From: Dictyocoela muelleri
Taxonomy: Eukaryota > Microsporidia
Direction of reading: 5' to 3'
DNA length: 16,452 nt
NCBI GenBank assembly: GCA_016256075.1
Contig: SDVU01000256.1
Span: 1-16,452 of the forward strand
How positions within the stretch are numbered: the stretch's first letter is position 1; every line of letters starts with the position of its first letter. Position numbers and translations under genes: made by a program. Shown piece by piece: positions 8,532-16,120 of the stretch. The notes under the pieces are model-generated. The model searched no databases and was not told where the DNA came from. It saw only the letters and a list, made by a program, of their open reading frames with translations.

Positions 8532-8877
8532 TTTTTTCACAAAATAATTTTTGACTGTACCATTATGAGCATTTTTTTGTAAAAATCTCTGGCAATTAAA
8601 AAAATAGTATCTTGTCTAACTGGAATGTTTTTGTTTTTAGAAATTTGAGTTTTTAAAAGGAAAAAATCTATTTTGACATAATTTGATTGAACATTAGATA
8701 AATTTATTCTTTTTATTACTGTTAGATAGTTATAATTAAGATTTGTCAAGTGGCTATAATTTTTTAATATAGAAGTAGGACCTATTTTATAAATATTGTA
8801 TTTTTCATGATTTTCTTTCGAGCATATTTTGTACCATTTATATCTTCTGCATTTTTTTCTTGCCCTGTTTGTATATT
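8532..8877 (-). pseudogene. Pogo/Tigger-like transposase, N-terminal DNA-binding relic
   Basis: From 8877 to 8537 the minus strand is open. It starts basic (NRARKKCRRYKWYK), then KYNIYKIGPTSILKNYSHL, which fits the first helix-turn-helix of pogo transposases (the y-g-i..s-T-v..i-L-k pattern). Next comes NIPVRQDTIFLIARDFYKKM, very like the CENP-B/Tc5-type second helix-turn-helix (n-I-P-V-s...I..kA..f...l). A one-base shift near 8570 then gives HNGTVKNYFVKKF, corresponding to the s-n-G-w-l..F.kR motif. The gene then runs into the Merlin terminus. No ATG is present at the expected place. The matching C-terminal part lies on the far side of the insertion at 6875-7358. Confidence 0.6.
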
Positions 8878-8880
8878 ATT

Positions 8881-9178
8881 ATTGGGTTATTTATCATGAG
8901 GAATTAAAACATTACTTAAAATGATAGTTTTATAAATAAAAAGACAATTTTAAAATATAAAACGTCTTATTCAAAAATTTAGACTAGAGAAATAGAAGCG
9001 ATCAAAAAAAAATTTTTTATAACTAAATAGATTAATAACAACTCTTGTTGTCTTCCAAAAGTATATTTTCGAATTTTTTATACGTAAAAGTTATTTTTTC
9101 AGCGTGTTTTATTAAAAACATGACTATAAATAGTTAAGACAAAAAAAAAACTGTTTTTTATATCAAAAAACGGTTATC
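8881..9178. other. AT-rich stretch, no gene
   Basis: The 5' terminus of the pogo element should lie here, but no mirror image of the 6631 terminus was found. A 16-bp match, tatattttcgaatttt, is shared with the palindrome right arm near 6598; in such AT-rich sequence it may be chance. Confidence 0.35.
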
Positions 9179-9186
9179 ACCCATTT

Positions 9187-9290
9187 CGCCTAATTCTCAC
9201 TTTGCCCAATTCTCACTTTGCCCAATTCTCACTTCGCCCAATTCTCACTTCGCCTAATTCTCGCTTTGCCTATTGCGCATTTTGCCCAAA
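9187..9290 (+). repeat. 16-bp tandem array, left arm
   Basis: Units start at 9187, 9203, 9219, 9235 and 9251 and are almost identical; differences are C/T at the first and fifth base and one A to G. Two decayed units follow. The units abut with no unique spacers, which rules out a CRISPR array. Confidence 0.9.
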
Positions 9291-9623
9291 AAATATTACA
9301 CTGACAAATAAAAGGGAACAATGTTAATCATTAACTATAATCATATAATGTATTTTAAAAGCAATAGACGCTAAAGTTTTTTTTGTAAAACATAAAAACT
9401 AATTAATTAGTGAAAAGTTATATCATATTAACCATTAGTTTAAATGTATAACAAAAGAAACTTTTGATATGTTTTGCTTTCGAAATATTTTATTTAATTA
9501 TAATTAATAATCATCCTTGTTTTTTTATCATCTTTTTAATATTTTTTGGGGGAAATGATAATTGTTCGAATTATAGAATTGGGTAAAATGAGAGGGTAAA
9601 AAATTTTCTAGAAAAATTTTTCG

Positions 9624-9781
9624 GCGAAATGAGAATTGGGCGACATTGGGACGAGTGAAGAAAGCATAGTGCGAAGTGAGAATTGGGCGAAGTGAGAATT
9701 AGGCGAAGTGGAATTAGACGAAGTGAGAATTAGGCGAAGTGAGAATTAGGCGAAGTGAGAATTAGGCGAAGTGAGAGGGTA
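9624..9781 (-). repeat. 16-bp tandem array, right arm, inverted
   Basis: Well-kept units start at 9671, 9687, 9703 (one base short), 9718, 9734, 9750 and 9766; the last ends gagggta. A more diverged stretch at 9624-9670 includes gcgaaatgagaattgg. It is the mirror image of the left array. Confidence 0.9.
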
Positions 9782-10099
9782 CGAAAAAAAACAACTACTA
9801 CTATATATATTTCAACAAATTATAATAATTTTTCAAGAAAAGTTATTTTCACATGATCCATTATTTTTTGATGAGATTATTGCTTAATAAAAATTCAACT
9901 TCCTTTACAATTCGTTGCTGTCGCGTAGAATAGCAAGCGATACAATTTCGAAACATAAAATAGTGCTTTTCAAAATATTTATTTACTTAAATAAAGCATT
10001 AAATATTTCTAAAATTTGTTGCAAAATTTTAGAAACGGTTCTTTTTTTACAAAATACCATTATGATTAAAAAGTATAAAGACTTATAAGTTTTTAAAAT
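9782..10099. other. AT-rich stretch, no gene
   Basis: No frame, repeat or RNA feature is recognisable between the foldback element and the SINE target duplication. Confidence 0.4.
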
Positions 10100-10115
10100 T
10101 GTGATGAGATTCATA
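10100..10115 (+). repeat. SINE target-site duplication, 3' side copy
   Basis: The sequence tgtgatgagattcata is repeated perfectly at 10571-10586. The two copies bracket the tRNA-derived element, and 16 bp is typical of LINE-driven insertion. Confidence 0.85.
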
Positions 10116-10570
10116 TATATTACATGTTGACAACATCCATAGCTGCCAACCCGGAGAGTCGTCTCCTACCGTGGTCTGTGACCTTTGGTTCTTGGTTTTC
10201 AAATAATACGTCATTTCCTAAGCTACCCAGAAGCCTACCTGTATACACGATCTTCGTTTTATCAATGACTCAGCATGAACAGGTAATTAGTGGCTTTTCA
10301 TGAATTTATATTTTTCACTACTTTTTGCGAGATGCGTTGCCGCACTCATCCTCACACTAAGAGAGTCCCTTCTGATGTATTGCCATATTAGACCAAGTCT
10401 TAATCAGCTATACTACACTGAAACAACTGTATATTATACTATATTTCTATAGTTATGACCGCTTAATGTCATTCCCTCATTATTTATTAAAGAGTGACTC
10501 TAAAATAATTCGAACCAAAATACTTAAATTTTACATTCAAGAGTGTTAACCACTGAGCTATCTGGCCGCC
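10116..10570 (-). mobile_element. Full-length tRNA-derived SINE, 455 bp
   Basis: Read on the minus strand the element begins GGCGGCCAGATAGCTCAGTG, which contains a pol III A box (TAGCTCAGTGGTTA). About 35 nt later follows GGTTCGAATTA, a B box. The intervening CTTGAA-TGTAAAA-TTTAAG could be a relic anticodon arm, but the D, T and acceptor stems do not close, so this is not a tRNA gene. A tRNA-unrelated body of ~370 bp follows, clearly less AT-rich than its surroundings. Near the 3' end are a GGAGA-loop-TCTCC hairpin (10153-10166) and a GATGTTGTCAACATG palindrome (10124-10136), then a short TAATATA end. A perfect 16-bp duplication flanks it. The LINE partner is not in the window. The close match of the second head copy at 14284-14388 shows that the sequence is repeated. 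Confidence 0.75.
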
Positions 10571-10586
10571 TGTGATGAGATTCATA
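10571..10586 (+). repeat. SINE target-site duplication, 5' side copy
   Basis: A perfect second copy of tgtgatgagattcata that directly abuts the tRNA-like head of the element. It fixes the 5' end of the element at 10570. Confidence 0.85.
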
Positions 10587-10836
10587 AACATTTTAAAAAT
10601 TCTTCTTAAAAATTTTATTTTACAGATTTAGAGAAAACCCAGTTCAACACAATGAGTATCTATGTTAGGAACCTCTCGAAATTAAGCCTCTTGTTTGCGA
10701 TAGTGGTAATATGATAAATGAAAAATTGTAAATTAAGAAATTGTAAATTCAGAAATTCTAAAATAAAATTTTGAAATAAAATTTCTGAAATGGAAAATTC
10801 TAAATTAATAAATTCTGAGTAAGAAATAATAAACAA

Positions 10837-13800
10837 TTATTTTTCAACAAATCTAAATTCCCCAAAACTTCCATCAATAGCTAAATATCTCAACGTATCT
10901 CCAAAAACATCCATCCAAACAACAATAGTGCCAACATCGACATTACACAAACTCAACCCATCTTTATAAAAATAAATCTTTCCAAATTTAGAATTCACAA
11001 CAATATAATTTCCAATAAACATAAAATAAACAGGGTAAGTATAAATTGAAAATAGATAATCAAGGGTATTATTATAGATATCTAGATGAGCGTTGGTTAA
11101 TATCCCTATATAGGCTCCATTCGTTTTAATACTTACGAATTTTCTTAATTGTATAATGTCTTTTTTTAAATCATACTTCATATTAAGATTATTATTAAGA
11201 TTACTATTAAGATTACTATTCTCCATATCATTAAATCCCTCTCTTAAAATCATTTCATTCTTAAAAAGAACCTTTTTTAACCCAATTTTGTAATGAGAGA
11301 GGTTCTTGCCTAACAAATAAATATCATCACAAAAGCTACAAATAAACCTTTGCCCATTATCTCTAATCAACTTAGTAGTGTGACAATAACTAAAACTAGT
11401 TTTATTATAAACATCAACATATAAATCTGGTGACTTATACTTTTTAAGGACAACTAGATATTTATTATAAGAAAAATCTATACATGTTCCTCTACCCTCA
11501 ATTATTTGTTGGAGAGCGTTATTTTTAAAAAAATATTTATTTTTATGGTTAATGAGAATTAAATTATCTTTTAAAACGAATTTTCCTTTCTCAAATAAGT
11601 CTGATTCTAATGTAAAATTTTCAGTTTTTAAGGTTAAAGTTTTATAATTTTCTGATTTTATCGAAAAAATTTTATTATTTTCAATCTCATTTTGATCAAT
11701 TTCATTTTGATCATTTTTTTCATTTTCAATTTCATTACTTGTAAAATTATAGTCCTCTAATTTATTAATAATTGATTTTAAATCAATCTCATACTTGCCC
11801 AAAACCATTTCTTTGAAATCTTTAATTTCAAAATTTTCTAAAATAAACCACTTATCAATTTTCAAAAAAATTTTTGCATTAAAAATATTAATTTTCCTAA
11901 TTAAGTAATTTCCCAAATTAATTTTTTTCTTCAAAATTAAAATATCAGAAATCTTAAAAATACTCAGTGAATCACTAAGAACATACATGTAATCACCCAG
12001 AACTATAATTTTTTTTATATTAACTCTAGAAATAAACAAAAAAATATATCTTTTCTTGTTTAAACTATATAAATATATTAAATTATCAATACAAATTATA
12101 ATTATGTGTTGATAAATAAATATATTCGTCACAACAGATGAATATTTAAGAATCTTATTACCAAATAAGTTCTGTATTTTTAATATTCTGAGATCTTTCA
12201 AATTATTTTTATCTTTATTTTTATAATTATTTTTATAATTCTCATTAGAATTATTTTTATAATTCTCATTTGAATTATCATTATTCTTATTCTTATAATC
12301 ATTTTTATTCTTATCATTAGAATTATCATTTGAATTATTGTCATCATTAGATGTTATTAAATAAATGTTATCACCTTCTCTGAATATCAACTCTCCCTCA
12401 TTAAATGAACAATTATCATAATTATAAATTATCCCACAATTAAGAATTATTCTTCCCTTATCAAGAATTATTAAATGATTTGCAATTTCATGAATATCAA
12501 TTATATCTGACAAATTATTAATCAGTTTATAAAGATCGAAATTTGTGTTATCATCATTTTTAATCTCATCATTAAAATCATCATTATTAATTTCATTTTT
12601 AATTTCTATCTCTTCATCACCGTTGATTTTAAAAATTTTATCCCTAATTATGAATACCTGATTTCTTGAAACGAATATTTTTTTATATTTAAACTCTTTA
12701 CTAATAATCACAGTTTTTAGTAATTTTAAAAACAACCCTGATTTTGTTGAGGCTAAAAATTTTATTTCATCTTTTATTTCATCTTTTATTTCACGATTAT
12801 TTATCCCTTGATTATCATCTTTATCTTTTCGGTATACAATAGCTGAATTTATAGGATAGTGTAAAATTGTATTATTAAGATTTTCATTATCAAGATTTTC
12901 ATTATTGAGATTTTCAATATCAATCTTATAATTTTGATTATTAAGATTTTCATTATTAAGATTTTGATTATTAAGATTTTCAATCTTATAAATTTGATTG
13001 TCATTTTTGGATAAAATAAAAAACGAGTTTGCAATTTTGATCATCGATTTAGGAATAATTTTCTTAAGAGAGAGTATTTTAATAACTATTTTATCGTCAT
13101 AATCTACTTTATCTGAATTAATATCTTCGGAATCTACTTTATCAGAATTATTATCGTCATCTTTACTTTCATCAATCTGATAAATATTTTCATCATCACA
13201 GAAATAATTCTCAAAACTACAAAAAACAACTTTATCAAAATAAATATTTTTCAAAAATCTTAAATTTTTATCATAAATGTAAATATATTTCTTTGAAAAA
13301 AGGTAAATTCTTTTTAAAATCTTCATAAAATAAACTGAATTGTCGATCGTGATTGATATTGGTTTGATTTTTGAATTTAATGGATATTTATTAAGCCTTT
13401 TTTCATTAATCTTATGATTATCATTTATCTTATGATTATCATTTATCTTATGATTATCTCGGTTTTGTATAGAAAATATCGATTCATTTGATATTTCTAG
13501 ATCACAACAAATTGATTTTTCTTCGATATTTTTAAACCTGAAATTATCAGTATTGAAATTATCAGGGTTGAATTTTTCACTAATGAAGTTACCATTGTTA
13601 TAATTATAAGAGTTGCTAAGATCATTTATAATTTCATTATCATTTATACTTTCATTATCATTTATACTTTCATTATCATTTATACTTTTATCATAATTTA
13701 TACTTTCATTATCATTTATTCTTTCATTATCATTTATACTTTTAATATTCATTATCTTTATATTTGTAAAAAATCCTGACATCACCAAATAATTATCATT

Positions 13801-14253
13801 AATCTTCAAATAATAAGAATATTTATTATACTTAGGTGGACAATATTTAAACTTAAAAATCAAATTAATATTGTAAGAATTATTTTTATCATGATTAATA
13901 TTATTATTAAAAATAATATTATTATTAATAATAATATTATTATCAATGTTATTAATGTTATTAATGTTATTAATTTTATTATTAATATCATTATTAATGT
14001 TATTAATGTTATTGTCATAAATCTTGAAAATAAACAAATAGTTGTTTGAAATTATTGCTAGGATGTTTTTAAAACTTTCGACTTTCAGAATTTTGTCGAA
14101 TTTTAGAATTTTTGGGCTTATTTTCGGGTGTTTGTTTTGTGATTTTATTGTTATTGACGATTTTGTTATGTATAGAATAAATGTTTGTTTTTTTGTTTTT
14201 AGTGTTTTTAAGGTTGTTATTGGTTGATATGTGATATTGTGAGTTAATGACAT
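10837..14253 (-). CDS. Large beta-propeller protein, CPSF-A/SF3b3 (Rse1)-like, with Asn/Asp repeats
   Basis: Intact, intronless, 1138 residues, ATG 14253 to TAA 10837, with CCCC directly before the ATG. Much of the chain is short beta-strand-like blades (e.g. NNYLFIFKIYD, KKYIYIYDKNLRFL, NLIYLYSLNKKRYIFLF), with no signal peptide. Residues ~975-998, IYLLGKNLSHYKIGLKKVLF, resemble the I.GVGK.LR.YDLGKKKLL block of SF3b3/Rse1. Residues 1080-1136 (GNYIVVNSKFGKIYFYKDG, then W1113 and IDGSFGEFRF) resemble the following CPSF-A repeat with its W..... D..FGN..v pattern. That superfamily (SF3b3, CPSF160, DDB1) forms propeller scaffolds for splicing, polyadenylation or ubiquitin-ligase complexes. If it is SF3b3, the usual ~150-residue end is missing. 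Insertions rich in N, I, D, E and K sit at residues 81-125, 172-210, 266-283, 425-461, 635-682, 840-860 and 1011-1024. The match is motif-level; another propeller protein is possible. Confidence 0.75.
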   Translation of the reverse strand: MSLTHNITYQPITTLKTLKTKKQTFILYITKSSITIKSQNKHPKISPKILKFDKILKVESFKNILAIISNNYLFIFKIYDNNINNINNDINNKINNINNINNIDNNIIINNNIIFNNNINHDKNNSYNINLIFKFKYCPPKYNKYSYYLKINDNYLVMSGFFTNIKIMNIKSINDNERINDNESINYDKSINDNESINDNESINDNEIINDLSNSYNYNNGNFISEKFNPDNFNTDNFRFKNIEEKSICCDLEISNESIFSIQNRDNHKINDNHKINDNHKINEKRLNKYPLNSKIKPISITIDNSVYFMKILKRIYLFSKKYIYIYDKNLRFLKNIYFDKVVFCSFENYFCDDENIYQIDESKDDDNNSDKVDSEDINSDKVDYDDKIVIKILSLKKIIPKSMIKIANSFFILSKNDNQIYKIENLNNQNLNNENLNNQNYKIDIENLNNENLDNENLNNTILHYPINSAIVYRKDKDDNQGINNREIKDEIKDEIKFLASTKSGLFLKLLKTVIISKEFKYKKIFVSRNQVFIIRDKIFKINGDEEIEIKNEINNDDFNDEIKNDDNTNFDLYKLINNLSDIIDIHEIANHLIILDKGRIILNCGIIYNYDNCSFNEGELIFREGDNIYLITSNDDNNSNDNSNDKNKNDYKNKNNDNSNENYKNNSNENYKNNYKNKDKNNLKDLRILKIQNLFGNKILKYSSVVTNIFIYQHIIIICIDNLIYLYSLNKKRYIFLFISRVNIKKIIVLGDYMYVLSDSLSIFKISDILILKKKINLGNYLIRKINIFNAKIFLKIDKWFILENFEIKDFKEMVLGKYEIDLKSIINKLEDYNFTSNEIENEKNDQNEIDQNEIENNKIFSIKSENYKTLTLKTENFTLESDLFEKGKFVLKDNLILINHKNKYFFKNNALQQIIEGRGTCIDFSYNKYLVVLKKYKSPDLYVDVYNKTSFSYCHTTKLIRDNGQRFICSFCDDIYLLGKNLSHYKIGLKKVLFKNEMILREGFNDMENSNLNSNLNNNLNMKYDLKKDIIQLRKFVSIKTNGAYIGILTNAHLDIYNNTLDYLFSIYTYPVYFMFIGNYIVVNSKFGKIYFYKDGLSLCNVDVGTIVVWMDVFGDTLRYLAIDGSFGEFRFVEK
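11186..11220. repeat. In-frame repeat coding NLNSNL (residues 1012-1024)
   Basis: The 12-bp unit attaagattact, with variants, is repeated about three times within the large gene and encodes alternating Asn-Leu. The gene frame is kept. Confidence 0.6.
12195..12350. repeat. In-frame repeats coding NENYKN / SNDN (residues ~635-682)
   Basis: Repeats of ttattttataattctcatta and shorter relatives encode SNENYKNN units within the large gene. They lie in a probable loop of the propeller. Confidence 0.65.
12865..12985. repeat. In-frame minisatellite coding NLNNEN (residues ~425-461)
   Basis: The 15-bp unit attaagattttcatt occurs in many slightly varied copies and encodes ENLNN/QNLNN. The array appears to have expanded by whole codons. 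The opposite-strand open frame at 12849-13034 is its shadow. Confidence 0.7.
13405..13455. repeat. 18-bp in-frame repeat coding NDNHKI, three copies
   Basis: Near-identical units of tcttatgattatcattta encode NDNHKI at residues 266-283. Identity of the units suggests recent slippage or unequal exchange. Confidence 0.75.
13625..13745. repeat. 18-bp in-frame repeat coding INDNES, about six copies
   Basis: Units of tatcatttatactttcat encode INDNES and its variants (NYDKS, NDNER) at residues 172-210. It has more copies than the 18-bp repeat at 13405 and shares its NDN core. Confidence 0.75.
13880..14015. repeat. In-frame ATT/AAT repeat coding Asn-Ile tract (residues 81-125)
   Basis: Runs of ttattaatgtta encode INNINN. 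At the DNA level this is an almost pure A/T region with internal self-complementarity (aataatattattattaat near 13915-13940). Confidence 0.7.
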
Positions 14254-14257
14254 GGGG
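14254..14257 (-). promoter_or_regulatory. CCCC signal abutting the large gene's start codon
   Basis: The minus strand reads catccccATG, with CCCC at -4 to -1. C-rich signals right at the start are reported across microsporidia and imply very short 5' untranslated leaders. This supports ATG 14253 as the true start. The upstream flank is AT-rich for about 26 bp and then enters the second SINE copy. Confidence 0.5.
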
Positions 14258-14283
14258 ATGTATTTTTTGTTTTAATAAATTAG

Positions 14284-14388
14284 TTAGCCAGAAAGCTGAG
14301 TGGATAACACTCTTGAATGTAAAATTTAAGTATCGTGGTTCAAATTATTTTAAAGTCACTCTTTAATAAATAATGAGGGAATGATATT
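14284..14388 (+). mobile_element. SINE copy 2, tRNA-like head only
   Basis: From agccagaaagctgagtgg to gagggaatgatatt this matches the first ~105 nt of the SINE at 10116-10570 with only about a dozen differences, including the block cactcttgaatgtaaaattt exactly. The A box is weakened (AGCTGAGTGGATA) and the B box reads GGTTCAAATTA. The tRNA-unrelated body is absent, so the copy is 3'-truncated. It lies 30 bp upstream of the start of the large gene, on the opposite strand, so it overlaps that gene's likely promoter zone. No target duplication was seen. Confidence 0.75.
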
Positions 14389-14829
14389 TGTTGTAAATAA
14401 AAATAACCTCCTTCTTCCAAAAAGACACATCTTTTATAATTTAATTTATTTAACAAAATCAGAAAAAATAGATATAAAATTATTAAGGGATAATATTGAA
14501 ATCCCCGATTTTGAATTATAAAATTGATTTTTTAAATATCTAATTTATTAATAAGTGTCAATATTATTAACCATAAACAAAATGACTCCAATATTTTTAG
14601 TAATTAATTTTTTAAAAAAAATAATTTATTATAAATATTAAAATGATCAAAGTAATGAAAATAAATTTTAAGGTAAATTTAATTATCGCTATTTTTCTTT
14701 ATAAATATACAAAAACCGTATTTATTTAAAAATTATCAAAATAATGCAAAAATAATTTTAATAAAATATTTGTAAAGATATAGATAAGTAGTTTTAAATA
14801 ATATTATTAATTCTTTAAACTCGTATATT
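14389..14829. other. AT-rich stretch, no gene
   Basis: No gene is seen. A diverged direct repeat of ~30 bp lies at about 14642 and 14733 (the type atcaaagtaatgaaaataaa / atcaaaataatgcaaaaata). The rest is AT-rich without structure I can name. Confidence 0.4.
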
Positions 14830-14954
14830 GACAATTCGCCTTATGCGAATTGTCTCTATATTCGCTAAAATAAAAAAAGGCGACAATTCGACTACAAAAA
14901 ATAAAAATTAAATTAAATTGTATCAAAGTGAAAGTGATAGAGATAACATTCGTG

Positions 14955-15120
14955 AGACGGCTTTTAGATCTCAAAATATATATATGTCATTTATAAGAAA
15001 ATAAGTAATGATTTATATTTGGAATAAGTATTATATCGATGAATAAAGCTCATTCAAAATAAGAATCGTTATTTATTCGCTTATAAATGACAATTTTATA
15101 GTTTTTAGAGAGGTCTGAAA
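14955..15120. repeat. Imperfect palindrome
   Basis: tgtcatttataag at 14985 is mirrored by cttataaatgaca ending 15092, with pairing through aataa.taa..att on both sides. Outer agac/gtct motifs hint at a ~160-bp MITE-like unit inside the larger element. Confidence 0.55.
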
Positions 15121-15691
15121 GCTTTGTGAGAAACGAATATTACATTAATCATTCGGATATAAGAAACTTGTTAAATTGTATGCATATAGATAAAACCATT
15201 TGAAAAAAATCGAATAAACAAAAGAAAAAATTTAAAATATCACGCAACATCGGTAAAAGCAAATAAGTTTTAGCAGATAATAACTGCTTACTCGGGTTAG
15301 AGTCAAGAGAAAAGTTTCCCATAAGAAAAAGTACATATAAAGATTCATGAAATTATTATGCTAAATAATAATTAAGAAATTTTTTTTATTAAAAATTAAT
15401 TATTGCTATATTTAGTATTTTTTTGATGCATAATTCCTAAATATACTGAGGAATCAATTTTATTAAAAAAATTTCGGGTATATTAATAGCAAAATAATTT
15501 CATATTGTAACGCGCCAAACAAGTTCGCATACATTCTAGATTGAAATAAAACTTTTTTCGAATAATCAAATGTAATCACAATTCTCAAATAAATTGTCTA
15601 AAATCATAAACTAGGGTTTTTCCTCCGTAAAATTGATTTTTTTAAAAAGAAAAATTTAACATTTTGATTTTTATTTAAAATTGATTTTTTT
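15121..15691. other. AT-rich stretch, no gene
   Basis: This is the interior of the possible inverted-repeat element. No supported frame is seen. Confidence 0.35.
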
Positions 15692-15826
15692 TTAAAAAAT
15701 ATAAATAAAATGTGAATTTTCGACCCATGCGCAATCATCAAAGACATCAAATAAATCCTCTTCAAAATCTCTTCTGTATATAATTTGTTTATGGGCATCC
15801 ACTAGGTAAATATTCCAATATATCTT
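15692..15826 (-). pseudogene. Short coding relic, 44 codons, family unknown
   Basis: The minus-strand frame reads NIYLVDAHKQIIYRRDFEED followed by LFDVFDDCAWVEN before a stop. It has no start codon and is bounded by stops. The composition (acidic, with W, C and H) is unlike random AT-rich translation here, where Lys, Asn, Ile and Phe dominate. It may be the last trace of a gene carried by the surrounding element. The overlapping 64-codon open frame at 15604-15798 on the same strand is a different phase and ends in Lys/Phe-rich noise. Confidence 0.25.
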
Positions 15827-16120
15827 TTATATTTATACTTTTTCTTAGAATAAAATTTTCTCTAAACTTTACCCCGGGTCAGCACCGCTATTTTTACATT
15901 ATTAATTTTCTTTTAGAATAATAAAACCTATATATTTTATACATTTTATAAAATATTTTTTTTTGAATAACTGTTGCTAGTCAGTATTTTTACAAGTTTT
16001 TATTATTTATATTTATAAGTTTTACTATTTTTTTTTTACTTCCGACAGCGCGCCTCTGGGCGAATTGTCCCCTTTTTTATTTTGGCAATTATAGCTCCAA
16101 TTAGAATATCGGTGAATTGT

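Larger units (their letters stand above)
6631..8880 (-). mobile_element. Decayed pogo/Tigger-type DNA transposon, split by a Merlin insertion
   Basis: Both sides of the Merlin element at 7359-8530 carry parts of one pogo-type transposase on the minus strand: the DNA-binding half at 8532-8877 and the end of the catalytic domain with its tail at 6875-7358. Next to the C-terminal part, at 6631, the sequence cagtgctcccaaaaattctc follows a TA, as expected for a pogo/Tc1-class terminus inserted at TA. A related inverted motif follows at 6675-6710. The opposite terminus was not found to the right of 8880. The core of the catalytic domain, on family knowledge some 150-200 residues, is missing, so the element cannot be autonomous. 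Its right boundary is uncertain. Confidence 0.5.
9179..9781. mobile_element. Foldback element with inverted 16-bp tandem arrays
   Basis: Two arrays of the same 16-bp unit face each other across a ~330-bp spacer. The left array has five full units of ygccyaattctcactt at 9187-9266 plus degenerate units to 9290. The right array at 9624-9781 holds the reverse complement, gcgaagtgagaattag and variants, in about eight units, some degenerate. The outer ends are accc (9179) and gggt (9780). The spacer has no open frame; it carries a further partial unit near 9577-9597. The structure is that of a foldback (FB-like) or MITE element. No autonomous partner or target duplication is visible. Confidence 0.75.
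14830..16120. mobile_element. Possible inverted-repeat element of ~1.3 kb
   Basis: The left end carries gacaattcgc at 14830, then ctaaaataaaaaaaggcg and acaattcg to about 14889. Read in reverse complement, the right end at about 16056-16120 gives acaattcaccg, then ccaaaataaaaaagggg and acaattcgccc. The two ~60-bp ends align in order with perhaps 70% identity. The left end also holds a perfect 10-bp hairpin (GACAATTCGC/GCGAATTGTC, 14830-14854). No full transposase is present, only a short relic frame at 15692-15826. The borders are approximate. Confidence 0.4.

Noticed and set aside
8881-9080. Right terminus of the pogo element
   Set aside because: No mirror image of cagtgctccc was found; the shared tatattttcgaatttt is AT-rich and lies outside the left terminus.
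9187-9290. CRISPR array
   Set aside because: The 16-bp units abut directly without unique spacers and an inverted array faces them. The context is eukaryotic and no cas-like gene is present.
10480-10570. A tRNA gene on the minus strand
   Set aside because: A and B boxes and a possible anticodon arm exist, but the D, T and acceptor stems do not pair and homology to the copy at 14284 continues past the tRNA-like part. It is the head of a SINE.
12849-13034. 61-codon open frame on the minus strand
   Set aside because: It is an out-of-phase reading of the NLNNEN minisatellite inside the large gene, made of repeating Lys-Ile-Leu.
14042-14227. 61-codon open frame on the plus strand
   Set aside because: Antisense to the N-terminus of the large gene, with no independent evidence.
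15604-15798. 64-codon open frame on the minus strand as a gene
   Set aside because: The second half is Lys/Phe/Asn noise from A/T runs, and another phase of the same strand at 15692-15826 has more protein-like composition.
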